Below are positions 8,299 through 17,489 of a stretch of 64,000 nucleotides of DNA, piece after piece. The stretch comes from Sphingopyxis chilensis (GTDB lineage: Bacteria > Pseudomonadota > Alphaproteobacteria > Sphingomonadales > Sphingomonadaceae). The stretch covers positions 3,567,501-3,631,500 of the forward strand of contig NZ_CP142394.1 of the NCBI RefSeq assembly GCF_035930445.1. Reading direction: 5' to 3'. The translations under genes were made by a program, and so were the position numbers. How positions within the stretch are numbered: position 1 is the first letter of the stretch; each line of letters opens with the position of its first letter. The notes under the pieces are model-generated. The model saw nothing but the letters and a program-made list of their open reading frames with translations. It made no database searches and had not been told where the DNA came from.

Positions 8299-8310
8299 GA
8301 CCCTAGGGTC
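8299..8310. repeat. Perfect 12-bp palindrome GACCCTAGGGTC
   Basis: A perfect palindrome without a loop, containing CTAG, lies in the 31-bp gap between the convergent metallopeptidase and PBP1A genes. It could be a protein site or chance. It lacks a loop and a T-tract and so does not look like a terminator. Confidence 0.4.
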
Positions 8311-8315
8311 AGGAG

Positions 8316-10532
8316 CTATTCGGAAGGCTCCGACGACGGCCGCTGTGGCGGCGGTCTCGTCGTCGGTGGCGGGACGATTTTCGGCACCGTGATGATCTTG
8401 GGCTGGCCGCCGTTCCTGGGGGCCGCGCCATTGTCGGCGGGCGGGCGCCGTCCGGTCTGCTCCTCGATCCATTGCTGGTCGAGCACGGGCCCTTCGTCGG
8501 CGGGCGGCGGTATCGGTCCCGTCGGTTCGGGCGGCCGGCTGTCATAGGGCAGCTCGATCGGCATGCCATTTTCATCGACGAATCCTTCTTCGCCGGGCTC
8601 TCCCATATAGGCTTCGCCCTCGTCCTCGAGCTGCCATTCGGGCAACACGACTTCGGTATCGAACTGTTCGACCGGTCGCCGCGCGACCGCGACGCGCATA
8701 TAATCGGCGAAGGCCTGTGCCGGGGCGCGTCCCCCCTGCAGACCGCCGACGGGCTTCGCATCATCGCGGCCCATCCACACGCCGGTGGTGATGCCGCTCG
8801 AAAAGCCCAGAAACCAGCCGTCCTTGTTGCTCGACGTCGTTCCCGTCTTGCCCGCGACGGGACGACCGATCTGCGCCGCCCGGCCGGTGCCGGTGTTCAC
8901 CGCGGTTTGCAAAAGGTCGGTGATCCCCGCGGCGACCCAATGGTCGACCAGCGTGGCTCCGCGCTCGGCAGGGCGCTGATAGAGCAGTTCGCCGCTCGCC
9001 GTGGTCACCTTGGTGATGCCATAGGGTTGTACCGACACGCCGCCGCGCGATACCGCGGCAAAGGCCGCAGTCATGTCGATGACGCGGACTTCGGCGCTGC
9101 CGAGCACCATCGAGGGGTGCGTGTTGACGGGGGTGGTGATGCCGAAGCGGCGCGCCATGTTCGCGACCGCCGAAAATCCGACTTCGTCGCCCAGTTTAGC
9201 CGCGACGGTGTTGACCGAATAGGCAAAGGCGCTGCGCAGATCCATCGTGCCCGCGAAACGGCCCGACGAATTGCGCGGGCTCCAGCCGTTGATCGTGACG
9301 GGCTCGTCGACGACCGGGTCATTGACCTTATACCCCGCCTCGAGCGCCGCCATATAGACGAACAATTTCCACGCCGATCCCGGCTGACGCAGCGCCTGCG
9401 TCGCGCGGTTATAGTTTGAGGTGACATAGTCGGTGCCGCCGACCATCGCGCGCACCGCGCCGTCGCGGTCGAGCGACACCAGCGCGCCCTGCACGCCCTT
9501 CGGCGTGTCGGCCTGGATCGCCGCGGTCGCCGCGCGCTGCATGCCGAGGTCGATCGTCGTGTAGACGTCCAATGCCTCGCTGCCTTCGTCGATCAGCATG
9601 TCGAGCTGCGGCAAGGCCCAGTCGCTGAAATAGCGCGCGCTGTTCTGCCCGGTTTCCTTGGCGAGCTGGACATTGGCCGGTTCGGCGGCGTCGGCCTGTG
9701 CGCGGGTGATCACGCCCGCGTCAACCATCACGTCGAGCACCACGCCGGCGCGACCCAAAGCGGCCTGCGCGTCGGCGGTCGGCGAATAGCGCGACGGCGC
9801 CTTGACGAGCCCGGCGACGACGGCGGCCTCCGACAGCGACATTTCGGTGGCGCTATGGCCGAAGAAGCTGTTCGACGCGGCGTCGATGCCATAGCTGCCG
9901 CCGCCGAAATAGACCTTGTTCAGATAGAGTTCGAGGATCTGGTCCTTCGAGAATTTCCATTCGAGCGCGAGCGACAGGATCATCTCGCGCATCTTGCGCG
10001 CCCAAGTATAGCTGTTCGACAGGAAGATGTTGCGCGCGAGCTGCTGCGTGATCGTCGACGCGCCCTGCATCCGGCGCCCGGTGCCGTAATTTTCGACGGC
10101 AAACGCCGCGGCGCGCGCCATGCCGACGGGATCGACGCCCGGATGATAACGAAAACGCCGGTCCTCGACCGCCACCATCGCGTCCTGCATCACCTGCGGC
10201 GTTTCGCGCAGGGTCAACCAGCGGCCGTAATTGGGTCCGAGCGACAGGAAGACCGTGCCGTCGGCGGCGCGGACGCGGATCGTCTGCCCTGCGGGCGATT
10301 TCTTGAGCTCTTCGAAGCTCGGCATCCGCTGCACCGCGATGCCGACCGCGACGCCCAGCGCGACGAGGCCGACGACCGCGAGGCCGAGGCCCCAGCGGAA
10401 GGCGCGGCGCAGCCAAAGGCGCCAGCGCGGCGGCGCGCCGCGTGCCGGGCCGCGGCCTTTGCTGGACGATGACGATTTATTCGACGAAGCCTGCTGTCTC
10501 TCGCGGCGCAAAGCCCGTATTCCTTCCCTCAC
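8316..10532 (-). CDS. Penicillin-binding protein 1A, bifunctional transglycosylase/transpeptidase
   Basis: Class A PBP (738 aa) that polymerises lipid II and cross-links peptidoglycan in the periplasm. A Ser/Lys/Arg-rich cytoplasmic head and one membrane helix (about 44-68) come first. The GT51 domain follows, with catalytic Glu123 in V-E-D-R-R-F and the block GASTITQQLARN at 157-168. The transpeptidase has S-A-W-K (Ser386), S-V-N (439-441) and K-T-G-T-T (562-566). After about residue 630 comes an acidic then Pro-rich, probably disordered tail ending PPPTTRPPPQRPSSEPSE. All catalytic motifs are intact. Shorter than enteric PBP1a (about 850 aa), common in sphingomonads. Monocistronic as far as visible. 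Confidence 0.95.
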   Translation of the reverse strand: MREGIRALRRERQQASSNKSSSSSKGRGPARGAPPRWRLWLRRAFRWGLGLAVVGLVALGVAVGIAVQRMPSFEELKKSPAGQTIRVRAADGTVFLSLGPNYGRWLTLRETPQVMQDAMVAVEDRRFRYHPGVDPVGMARAAAFAVENYGTGRRMQGASTITQQLARNIFLSNSYTWARKMREMILSLALEWKFSKDQILELYLNKVYFGGGSYGIDAASNSFFGHSATEMSLSEAAVVAGLVKAPSRYSPTADAQAALGRAGVVLDVMVDAGVITRAQADAAEPANVQLAKETGQNSARYFSDWALPQLDMLIDEGSEALDVYTTIDLGMQRAATAAIQADTPKGVQGALVSLDRDGAVRAMVGGTDYVTSNYNRATQALRQPGSAWKLFVYMAALEAGYKVNDPVVDEPVTINGWSPRNSSGRFAGTMDLRSAFAYSVNTVAAKLGDEVGFSAVANMARRFGITTPVNTHPSMVLGSAEVRVIDMTAAFAAVSRGGVSVQPYGITKVTTASGELLYQRPAERGATLVDHWVAAGITDLLQTAVNTGTGRAAQIGRPVAGKTGTTSSNKDGWFLGFSSGITTGVWMGRDDAKPVGGLQGGRAPAQAFADYMRVAVARRPVEQFDTEVVLPEWQLEDEGEAYMGEPGEEGFVDENGMPIELPYDSRPPEPTGPIPPPADEGPVLDQQWIEEQTGRRPPADNGAAPRNGGQPKIITVPKIVPPPTTRPPPQRPSSEPSE

Positions 10533-10564
10533 TGCGCCCCAGATGCGTCAGTCCGGGAAGGGGT

Positions 10565-10972
10565 TCAATCTTCGCCGGTTGACGCCTCATCCTGCCCACG
10601 GTCCGCGAAGTCAAGCGCCGCGCTGTTGATGCAATAGCGCAGCCCTTCGGGCCCGGGGCCGTCGGGAAAGACATGACCGAGGTGGCCTTCGCACTTCGCG
10701 CAGCGCACTTCGGTGCGGATCATGCCGTGGCTCATGTCATGATGCTCGCTGACCGCGGCCTCGCCGGCAGGAGCGGTATAGCTCGGCCATCCCGACCCGC
10801 TGTCATATTTGGTGCGGCTGTCGAACAGCGGCGTGCCGCATCCCGCGCAGCGATAAACGCCGTCGCCCTTGTGGTCGGTATATTTGCCAGTAAACGCCCG
10901 TTCGGTGCCGCCTTCGCGCAGCACATGATGCGCCATCGGGTCGAGGGTCTTTTCGGTTTTCGGGTCGGTCAT
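10565..10972 (-). CDS. msrB: Peptide-methionine (R)-S-oxide reductase
   Basis: Repairs methionine-R-sulfoxide in proteins, probably in the cytosol since no signal peptide is visible. The 135-aa sequence has both zinc CxxC pairs (CAGC near 42-45, CAKC near 91-94), the G-W-P-S-Y segment, and the catalytic cysteine in R-Y-C-I-N. Complete and of normal length. It lies 32 bp downstream of the PBP1A start region on the same strand, so any operon link is uncertain. Confidence 0.96.
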   Translation of the reverse strand: MTDPKTEKTLDPMAHHVLREGGTERAFTGKYTDHKGDGVYRCAGCGTPLFDSRTKYDSGSGWPSYTAPAGEAAVSEHHDMSHGMIRTEVRCAKCEGHLGHVFPDGPGPEGLRYCINSAALDFADRGQDEASTGED

Positions 10973-11060
10973 GGAGGATCTCCTTCGGACGGCTCGTGTC
11001 CGGCCATCGCCATTGTCGCCAATATCGGTGACGCGCGGCCCGACCGCAAGGGGGTGGCGA

Positions 11061-12164
11061 TCAGCGCGAGCCGATGCGCGTCGCTTGCGATGTCATTCGC
11101 ACCAGCGACGGGAAAAGTGACGCCAGGCTCGTCACGACCCCGGCCGTGTTCCGGTTTTCGCCGAGCCGCCAGACGATGTCGGCGAGCGCGAACGGCCGTT
11201 TCATTGCTGCGGCGAGACGCCGCTGGAACAGGGGCGCGGCATCGACGGCGCCGTGATGCCACGCCGCCACTGCGGCATCGGCGCTGGCCAGGGCGAGCCC
11301 CATGCCCTCGCCCGCGAGGCTGGGGATCACGCCCGCCTGGTCGCCGAGCCGAAACAGGCCGCGCGCCGTCTCGCCGGTCCGCCAGCCATAGGGGACATGG
11401 CCGATCGCATCGATGTCTTGCGACCAGTCGGCGTGCGCCAGCCGCTCGCCAAGCTGCGGGAGCGTATCGCCCAGCGCCCGGAGCAAGCCGGCCGGATCGC
11501 CGCCGGCCTGATCGAGCCGCGATTTGTGGACCGCGAGGCACAGATTGCCGCTGCCGTCCTCCTGCCGTACCAGCCCTGCATAACCGCGGTCGAACAGATG
11601 CAGCTCGACCGCATCGCCGACCAGCCGCTCGAGCCCGGGATGCGCGGGCAACCGCAGCCGCAACCCCATCACGGGGTCGCCTCGCTGCCATTGGGCGGGC
11701 TCGCGCGGAAAGCTCCGAAAGCCGTGCTTGCCGGTCGCGAGGAAGATTGACGGCGCCGCCAGCATCCCGCCGTCGCGCGTCTGCACGGCGCCTTCGCCAA
11801 TCGCCGTCGCATGAACTCCGCGTTCGAGCCCCGCGCCCGCGGCCACCGCGGCGGTCTGCAACAGACTATCGAGCCGATGACGCGACACCCCAAGCGCCGC
11901 GCCCGGCAGCATCGTTTCGCTCCGCCGCTGGCCTGCGAACAGGCGAACGCGCCGAACCGCCTGCCCGCCCAGCGATACCCCGCCGATCCCGAGCGCATCG
12001 AGCCGCGCCAGCGTCTGCCAGCTCAGGAAACCGCCGCACAGCGCATCGCCCGTTTCGCGCGCGCGTTCGATCAGCAGCGCCTTGGCGCCGCTGCGCGCCA
12101 GCCCGATTGCCGCCGCCGACCCGGCGGGGCCTGCGCCGATGATGATCGCGTCGGTCCCGGTCAT
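11061..12164 (-). CDS. FAD-dependent oxidoreductase of the type III PKS operon
   Basis: Flavoprotein of the geranylgeranyl-reductase/aromatic-hydroxylase-like group (367 aa). The dinucleotide motif I-I-G-A-G-P-A-G is at residues 8-15 and the second FAD signature [15 protein letters not shown] lies near 270. [11 protein letters not shown] segment follows the first fold. The ATG at 12164 overlaps the stop of the methyltransferase by four bases. As third gene after a polyketide synthase and a methyltransferase it probably oxidises or hydroxylates the polyketide product (inference from context). Longer upstream starts would run into the methyltransferase gene. Confidence 0.88.
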   Translation of the reverse strand: MTGTDAIIIGAGPAGSAAAIGLARSGAKALLIERARETGDALCGGFLSWQTLARLDALGIGGVSLGGQAVRRVRLFAGQRRSETMLPGAALGVSRHRLDSLLQTAAVAAGAGLERGVHATAIGEGAVQTRDGGMLAAPSIFLATGKHGFRSFPREPAQWQRGDPVMGLRLRLPAHPGLERLVGDAVELHLFDRGYAGLVRQEDGSGNLCLAVHKSRLDQAGGDPAGLLRALGDTLPQLGERLAHADWSQDIDAIGHVPYGWRTGETARGLFRLGDQAGVIPSLAGEGMGLALASADAAVAAWHHGAVDAAPLFQRRLAAAMKRPFALADIVWRLGENRNTAGVVTSLASLFPSLVRMTSQATRIGSR

Positions 12165-12874
12165 CGGATGCGCTCGACGCAGAGGCGCCAGGGAAAGCTG
12201 CGGAAGATGCGGCATTCGCCTGCAACGTCAGGCAGCGCGCCGGCGAGCATCGCCGCCCATTCGGCGCGGCGAAAACCGCGGCCGACCGACAATTGCCCGT
12301 CGCGCCGCACGATCGGATCAACCCGCGCCAGCGTCGCGAGCAAAGGATAGCCGGCAAAGGGCAGGCGGTGGCGGTGAAGGTCGTTGACCAGCCAGCCGCA
12401 TGCCGCCTCGCTTTCCATGAAGCGCAGAAATTCGGTCCGCTGCACGGGTGTCATATGATGGCTGACGAGGCTCGACATGATCATGTCCCATCCCTGTCCG
12501 GCCAGATCGCGATAGTCGCCGGAGATGAGCCGCGCCCGCCGGCCAAGCCGCGCCCGGGCGACGGCCTCGCTGTTCGGGTTGAGGTCGACCCCGGCGAGAT
12601 CGAGGCCAATGCCCCGGCGTTCGCCCCAGCGCGCGATCCGCGCGAGCATGTCACCCGCACCGAAGCCGACGTCGAGGATTCGCCATGGCCGGGCGCCGAT
12701 GCCGCGCGCGCGGACCCGTTCGAGGAAGCCCAGCGTCGGGCGCGGCGCCAGCGTCAGGGCGTTGATCCGCGACAGGTCGGCAAGCACCTTCGCATAGCGT
12801 TCGGGCGACAGCTCGGCCGCGTCCATCTCCTCCTCGCGCGCGATCGGCTGCACGAGGCTGGCGAAGGGGTTCAT
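12161..12874 (-). CDS. Class I SAM-dependent methyltransferase of the type III PKS operon
   Basis: 237 aa. The SAM-binding glycine-rich loop is I-L-D-V-G-F-G-A-G-D at 66-75, with an acidic second motif GVDLNPNSEAV (about 94-104) and a post-I region ISGDYRDL. An SHHM segment follows motif IV. The start overlaps the polyketide synthase stop by four bases and its stop overlaps the flavoprotein start by four, so all three are translationally coupled. Expected to O- or C-methylate the polyketide or its resorcinol/quinone derivative; the target is not readable from sequence. Confidence 0.88.
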   Translation of the reverse strand: MNPFASLVQPIAREEEMDAAELSPERYAKVLADLSRINALTLAPRPTLGFLERVRARGIGARPWRILDVGFGAGDMLARIARWGERRGIGLDLAGVDLNPNSEAVARARLGRRARLISGDYRDLAGQGWDMIMSSLVSHHMTPVQRTEFLRFMESEAACGWLVNDLHRHRLPFAGYPLLATLARVDPIVRRDGQLSVGRGFRRAEWAAMLAGALPDVAGECRIFRSFPWRLCVERIR

Positions 12875-13950
12875 GCCCGGAACCGGATCGCCTCGGCGGC
12901 GAGGCCAGGGCCGAAAGCGATCGCAAGTCCGTCGCCGCGCGCGCCGCGCGCCATCATGTCGGTGAGCACGAACAAGATCGTCGCCGACGACATATTGCCG
13001 AAACGCGCGAGCACCGCGCGGCTATCGCCGAGCGCCTCCGGCGCGACCGCCAGCGCATGTTCGACCGCATCGAGCACCGACCGGCCGCCGGCGTGGACCG
13101 CGAGCAACGGCGGCGCGCCGGCATCGCCGAACAATTCGCGCTGGACGTCCGGACGGGCGAGCGTTTCGCGCAGCCGTCCCGGCACTTCACCCGACAGCGT
13201 CATCTCGAAACCCTTGTCGCCGATGTCCCAGCGGATCAGCTCTTCGCTATCATCCAGCGCAAGGCTGCGGCCTTCGCCCAGTTCGAGACCACTCGCCGCC
13301 GCCGATACGATTCCCGCCGCCGCGCCGTCGCTGAACTGCAGCATCGCAAGCAGCGGTTCGGGCGCGTCGGCCAGGCTGAGGTGCAGCGTCGACAATTCGA
13401 CGCTCACGACCAGAACGACCGCGCCCGGCTCCGATCGCACGATATGCCGCGCCGTGCGCAGCGCGGTGACCCCGGCATAACAACCCATGAAGCCGATCAG
13501 AACGCGCTCGACCGTCGCGGAAAGCCCCAGCCGCCGCGCGAGGATCTGGTCGATGCCGGGGGCAACGAAGCCGGTGCAGCTCGCGACGACCAGATGTGTG
13601 ACGCGCGCCGGATCGAGCGCATCGCCGAGGCCCGCGATCGCCTGCATCGCGAGGTCGGGCGCATGTTCGGCATAGGCGGCCATACGGACCGATGTGGGCG
13701 GCAGGCCGGGAACGTCGTAGAAACCGTCCGCCGCTACAGGCGACCCGCCCGCTCCGGTGGGCGGCAGCACCGACCAACGATGGTCGATCCCCGACCGCGC
13801 CGCCATCCGGATAAAGATCGCGCGCACACGCTCGTCGCCCAGCCGCGACGTCGCCCATTCGATAAAGGCTTGATGGATGTCATGCCCCGGAACCGCGGTG
13901 GCGAGGGCGTTCAGCCGGGGGCACGGCAGGGGTGTGATCATCGCGCACAT
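12871..13950 (-). CDS. Type III polyketide synthase (chalcone synthase superfamily)
   Basis: Homodimeric ketosynthase-fold enzyme (359 aa) that extends a starter acyl-CoA with malonyl-CoA. The complete Cys-His-Asn triad is present: Cys157 in G-F-M-G-C-Y-A-G, His286 in A-V-H-A-G-G-R, Asn319 in G-N-M-S-S-A-T. Starter and product cannot be predicted; fatty-acyl-derived resorcinols or pyrones are the usual bacterial products. First gene of a three-gene unit. Either ATG at 13950 or 13941 could be used, and no strong ribosome site precedes them. Divergent from the DUF4402 gene across an 80-bp spacer that must hold both promoters. Confidence 0.93.
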   Translation of the reverse strand: MCAMITPLPCPRLNALATAVPGHDIHQAFIEWATSRLGDERVRAIFIRMAARSGIDHRWSVLPPTGAGGSPVAADGFYDVPGLPPTSVRMAAYAEHAPDLAMQAIAGLGDALDPARVTHLVVASCTGFVAPGIDQILARRLGLSATVERVLIGFMGCYAGVTALRTARHIVRSEPGAVVLVVSVELSTLHLSLADAPEPLLAMLQFSDGAAAGIVSAAASGLELGEGRSLALDDSEELIRWDIGDKGFEMTLSGEVPGRLRETLARPDVQRELFGDAGAPPLLAVHAGGRSVLDAVEHALAVAPEALGDSRAVLARFGNMSSATILFVLTDMMARGARGDGLAIAFGPGLAAEAIRFRA

Positions 13951-14030
13951 GTGGCCGAAAAGCGGGAAACAGGCCAGCGATTAGCGCCGCCTTCGCTTTA
14001 CCGCCGCTTAACCATGTCGAGGCTATCCTG

Positions 14031-14549
14031 ATGGATGTGAAATTGCGTCTTTTCTTTGGCTTTGCACTGGCTTTCGGCATTGCGCCCTCCGCGGGCGCGC
14101 AATGCCTGCTCTGCACACAGGACAAGGCGGCGAGCGGCGGGGCGGCCAAGACCGAAGCGCCGCTGCGTATCGAAGTCGAAACCCGGCTCGACATGGGCCG
14201 CCTCGCCGTCGGCGCGATGGGCGGCGAGGTCGAGCTCGATCCGGTGTCTGGCGCGCGGCGCGTGCGCGGCGATGTCGTCGATCTGGGCGGGTTGGCGCTG
14301 ACCGGTGTCGTGACCGTGCGCGGCGAACCCGGCGCCGAGGTGCGCGTGATCCTGCCCGCGAGCGTCGACCTCGAAGGCGGCCACGGCCGCACCGCGCGCG
14401 TCACCGGCCTTGTCACCGACCTGTCGGCCGCGCCACGCCTTGGCGCCGACGGCCGGTTGCGGTTTCGCTTCGGTGGCCGGTTGCAAGTCGCGGCGCTCGA
14501 CGACGGTGATTATCGGGGCCGGATCCCGGTGACGGTGGAGTATCAGTAG
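14031..14549 (+). CDS. Exported DUF4402-type protein
   Basis: 172-aa secreted protein. A signal peptide (LRLFFGFALAFGIAPSAGAQ, about residues 5-24) is followed by a CLLC pair and one beta-rich domain resembling DUF4402: a ...LDMGRLAVGAMGGEVELDP... strand pattern, then LTGVVTVRGEPGAEVRVILP, ending in V-T-V-E-Y. DUF4402 domains resemble fimbrial or spore-coat-U-type subunits, but no usher or chaperone gene is near. The C-x-x-C after the signal peptide is unexplained. Divergent from the PKS operon. Confidence 0.72.
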   Translation: MDVKLRLFFGFALAFGIAPSAGAQCLLCTQDKAASGGAAKTEAPLRIEVETRLDMGRLAVGAMGGEVELDPVSGARRVRGDVVDLGGLALTGVVTVRGEPGAEVRVILPASVDLEGGHGRTARVTGLVTDLSAAPRLGADGRLRFRFGGRLQVAALDDGDYRGRIPVTVEYQ

Positions 14550-14646
14550 GGAGGAAACGCTTTGGAGTCAGAAGCGCCCTCTAGTGCACCCCGCCGAAAG
14601 CCCGGGCACACATCTTTGCGGGTAACCGCCGGTCGCTAGCGGCCCC

Positions 14647-15309
14647 TCAACCCCGCGCCCCGAACAGCGCCGTGCCGACGCGCACATGCGTCGCGCCGAG
14701 TATCACGGCCGTCTCGTAATCGCCGCTCATCCCCATCGAGCGGAGCGGCAGGCCGTTGCGCATGGCGAGTTCGTCGAGCAGCGCGAAAAAGGGGGCAGGC
14801 TCGATGTCGGCGGGGGGGATCGCCATCAGGCCGTCGATCGTCAGCCCGGCTTCCCTCGCCTCGGCGAGCAGCGCGGGCAGGTCGGCGACCGCGCAGCCGC
14901 CCTTCTGCTCCTCATCGCCAATATTGACCTGGACGAACAGCTGCGGTTGCCTGCCAGCCTTTTCGCAGGCCTTGGCGAGCGCCTGCACGAGCGACGAACG
15001 GTCGACCGAATGGATGGCGTCGAACAATGCCACCGCTTCCTCGGCCTTGTTCGATTGCAGTTGGCCGATCAGATGCAGCGTAATGCCCGGCGTTTCGGCG
15101 CGCAGCTCGGGCCATTTGGCGGCGGCCTCCTGCACGCGATTCTCGCCGAAATGGCGCTGACCCGCCGCGATCAGCGGGCGGATCGCTTGCGCGTCGTGCA
15201 TCTTCGACACCGCGATCAGGCGGATTTCGCGGGCCTCGCGCTGCGCGCGCTTCGCCGCATCGGCGATATGTTCCTGCACTTCGGCCAACCGGTCGGCTGC
15301 TTCGCTCAT
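14647..15309 (-). CDS. YggS family pyridoxal phosphate homeostasis protein
   Basis: PLP-carrying alanine-racemase-like barrel protein (220 aa) that keeps free PLP and amino-acid pools balanced rather than catalysing a known reaction. The PLP lysine is in L-I-A-V-S-K-M (Lys36). Further family motifs are H-F-G-E-N-R-V-Q-E, L-H-L-I-G-Q-L-Q-S-N-K, V-N-I-G-D-E-E-Q-K-G-G, and the phosphate-binding end S-M-G-M-S-G-D-Y. Complete. Divergent from the ThiE-like gene 56 bp away. Confidence 0.95.
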   Translation of the reverse strand: MSEAADRLAEVQEHIADAAKRAQREAREIRLIAVSKMHDAQAIRPLIAAGQRHFGENRVQEAAAKWPELRAETPGITLHLIGQLQSNKAEEAVALFDAIHSVDRSSLVQALAKACEKAGRQPQLFVQVNIGDEEQKGGCAVADLPALLAEAREAGLTIDGLMAIPPADIEPAPFFALLDELAMRNGLPLRSMGMSGDYETAVILGATHVRVGTALFGARG

Positions 15310-15365
15310 CGTCTCATTCCATCCCGCGCGTTGCGCGCGCTCGCGACGCGCCTATAGAAAGCGTG

Positions 15366-15995
15366 ATGCGCCCGCGCCACCCCCTGCCCCGCAAATTGCC
15401 GAAGCAATGGCTGTTCAGTGACGAACGGGCGCAGACGGGTCTGGCCGAACTGGCTGCGTTGATTCCTCCTGGCAGCGGCGTCGTTTTCCGGCACGACGGG
15501 CTGGCGTCCGGGCCGCGCTGGCGCCTGCTCCGGCGGCTGATGTACACCGCGCGGGCGCGAAAGCTTGTCGTCTTGCTTGCCGGAACACCCGACAGGGCGT
15601 GGCGCTGGGGTGCCGGGGGCGTCCACCTCCGCCAGCGTGACGCCGCATGGGCGGCGGCGCAAGCCCGCCGCCTGGGACTTCGGGTGACGATGCCCGTCCA
15701 CGATTCCCGCGAGGCGCGACGCGCGGGCCGCGCCGGGGCCGACGCCGTCTTCATCTCGCCGCTGCATGCGACCCGCTCGCATCCCGGCGCGTCCGCGCTC
15801 GGCCGGGCGGTGTGGTTGCGGCTGGCGCGCCTGTCCGGGACGCAGGCGATCGCACTCGGCGGGATGACCGCGCGCCGCGCGCGCGCGCTCAATCGCGCAA
15901 GCAACATGGCAACCGGCTGGGCGGCGATCGATGCATGGGATGAAAAGGCGACGAAGCGCCGAGTGCGTCAGAAGCGGAAGGCGGTTCCGATATAG
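15366..15995 (+). CDS. Thiamine phosphate synthase-like (ThiE/TenI fold) protein
   Basis: 209-aa TIM-barrel protein of the ThiE/TenI superfamily. The late phosphate-binding G-G-M-T-A-R-R-A-R-A-L and the middle H-D-S-R-E-A-R-R-A segment, with A-D-A-V-F-I-S-P-L following, match the fold. The protein is Arg-rich and lacks neighbours from thiamine synthesis, so it could be a TenI-like paralogue rather than the main ThiE. ATG at 15366 is preferred over GTG at 15363. Its 3' end overlaps the convergent exported-protein gene by 28 bases. Confidence 0.75.
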   Translation: MRPRHPLPRKLPKQWLFSDERAQTGLAELAALIPPGSGVVFRHDGLASGPRWRLLRRLMYTARARKLVVLLAGTPDRAWRWGAGGVHLRQRDAAWAAAQARRLGLRVTMPVHDSREARRAGRAGADAVFISPLHATRSHPGASALGRAVWLRLARLSGTQAIALGGMTARRARALNRASNMATGWAAIDAWDEKATKRRVRQKRKAVPI

Positions 15996-16681
15996 ACCGC
16001 CTGGCTGTCGCGCCGCGAATCGGTGAGCGGCTCGACGCGGTCGTCGCTCCTGTAGCGCACGCCCGCCGTGACATCGATATTCTTGGTCAGGCGATAGCTG
16101 CTGACGACATCGACCGCGGACGCCTCGCCGGGAGCGGTGACGCGATCGGTTGCCCCGCTCGGGTCGCTTGGGCGGTTCACCATTCGCGTGGCGAAGCGTG
16201 ACTTTTTCTCGTCCTGTTCGGGCGCCTTGGCGACCGGCAGGTTGCGCAGATCGGTGCCGCGCGGCAGCGACGGCGTGACGAACTTCTCGAAGCCGACCGA
16301 CGCGCCGAGATTATATTTGACCGGGGCGATCGCGACGGGCGCGGTACGTCCCGCCGCCAGCGCCGAGGTTCGCGCGGCGCTCGAGGCATCGTCGCGGGCG
16401 CGGATCACGACGGTGATCGCGCGGTTCTCACGGGCCCGATCGGGCAGCGCGGGCGTAAAGCTGAAATTGCCGCGCTGTTCGGCCGACATCTTGTTATAGC
16501 GCGCGATCAGCCGCTCGTCGCCCGATGCCGGGGTGAACTGGCCCAACAATGTTTCCGAAAGCGCAGTGTCGCGAATGCGGTCGGCGTTCGACATCGCGGC
16601 AAGGGCCGGCGGCAGCGCAAGCGAAACCACCGCCAAAGCGGTGAGACCTGCTTTCCAAAAATGTCGCGACGTCCGCGCCAT
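15968..16681 (-). CDS. Exported protein with outer-membrane-like C-terminus, unknown function
   Basis: No family recognised. 237 aa with a clear signal peptide (WKAGLTALAVVSLALPPALA, cleavage near residue 29), a charged middle, then a C-terminal part with alternating strands (AVDVVSSYRLTKNIDVTAGVRY; last strand QAVYIGTAFRF) ending in Phe. A terminal aromatic after an alternating strand is the signature that targets barrel proteins to BamA, so a small outer-membrane protein or a barrel fragment is plausible. Convergent overlap of 28 bases with the ThiE-like gene. Confidence 0.72.
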   Translation of the reverse strand: MARTSRHFWKAGLTALAVVSLALPPALAAMSNADRIRDTALSETLLGQFTPASGDERLIARYNKMSAEQRGNFSFTPALPDRARENRAITVVIRARDDASSAARTSALAAGRTAPVAIAPVKYNLGASVGFEKFVTPSLPRGTDLRNLPVAKAPEQDEKKSRFATRMVNRPSDPSGATDRVTAPGEASAVDVVSSYRLTKNIDVTAGVRYRSDDRVEPLTDSRRDSQAVYIGTAFRF

Positions 16682-16962
16682 TGCTCTGCGACTCCAACCC
16701 CAATCGACTCGTCAAATAGGACCGCCGACCCGATAATGCCAGCGAATCCCGCCAAATCTTTGCAACGATTCCGCTTTTTGCCGAAATTGTTGCGCGATCG
16801 TCACAGTGCGTTTCGAATCTGACCAGAATCTGAACGGCGGAGCGGCCGAAATTGCCGCGCTTGCAGGGTGGCGGCAAGGGCGATAGAGACGCTGGCAATT
16901 CCGTTATGCGCGGCCGATTTTCCTGTATTCGGACGAGCTCAAAGAGATAAGGTGTTATCCGC
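16682..16962. other. Intergenic region between divergent exported-protein and DUF3576 genes
   Basis: 281 bp with a lower GC content than its surroundings and several AT-rich tracts. It must hold the promoters for both divergent genes. I see no convincing -35/-10 pair, tRNA, or strong hairpin in it. Confidence 0.5.
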
Positions 16963-17436
16963 ATGTCCCAGCTTTCCGTCCCTGCCAAGCTCGGCGTCAC
17001 GATCGGTCGCCGTCCGGCCACGCTCGCGCTGCTCGGACTTGCGGCGCTCGGCCTTTCGGCGTGCGCGAACAAGGACCGGCCGCGCGCCGACCTCGCCGCC
17101 AGCCAGGTGACGACGATCGGCGTGAACAGCTATTTGTGGCGCGCTTCGCTCGACGCGCTGTCGTTCATGCCGCTGCTCCAGGCCGATAGCTCGGGCGGCG
17201 TGGTCATCACCGACTGGTACGCCAACCCGTCGAATCCGGGCGAGCGGATGAAGGTCACCGTGTCGATCCTCGACCAGGACCTGCGCGCCGACGCGCTTCG
17301 CGTCGCGGCGTCGCGGCAGGTGTCGCAGGGCGGCGCCTGGGTCGATGCGCCGGTGCAGGCGGCGACGGTGCAGAAGCTCGAGGAAATCATCCTCACCCGC
17401 GCCCGCGACCTGCGTCGCAGCGCCTTCAGGGACTAA
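16963..17436 (+). CDS. DUF3576 lipoprotein
   Basis: 157-aa predicted lipoprotein of the DUF3576 family, found mainly in alphaproteobacteria next to leuS. The lipobox L-S-A-C puts the lipidated cysteine near residue 34. The mature part has GVNSYLWRASLDALSFMPLLQADSSGG, then V-I-T-D-W-Y, which are family blocks. Its position just upstream of leuS-lptE-holA suggests an envelope role linked to lipopolysaccharide transport, but this is context only. Weak ribosome site. Confidence 0.9.
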   Translation: MSQLSVPAKLGVTIGRRPATLALLGLAALGLSACANKDRPRADLAASQVTTIGVNSYLWRASLDALSFMPLLQADSSGGVVITDWYANPSNPGERMKVTVSILDQDLRADALRVAASRQVSQGGAWVDAPVQAATVQKLEEIILTRARDLRRSAFRD

Positions 17437-17489
17437 TCCGGCGGCGCGGACGCGCGCTCGCCCAGACAGACTAACGGGGTAACCGACGA

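Noticed and set aside
16950..16966. TTATCCGCA resembling a DnaA box before the DUF3576 gene
   Set aside because: A single one-mismatch copy with no cluster, AT-rich unwinding region or origin-linked genes nearby.
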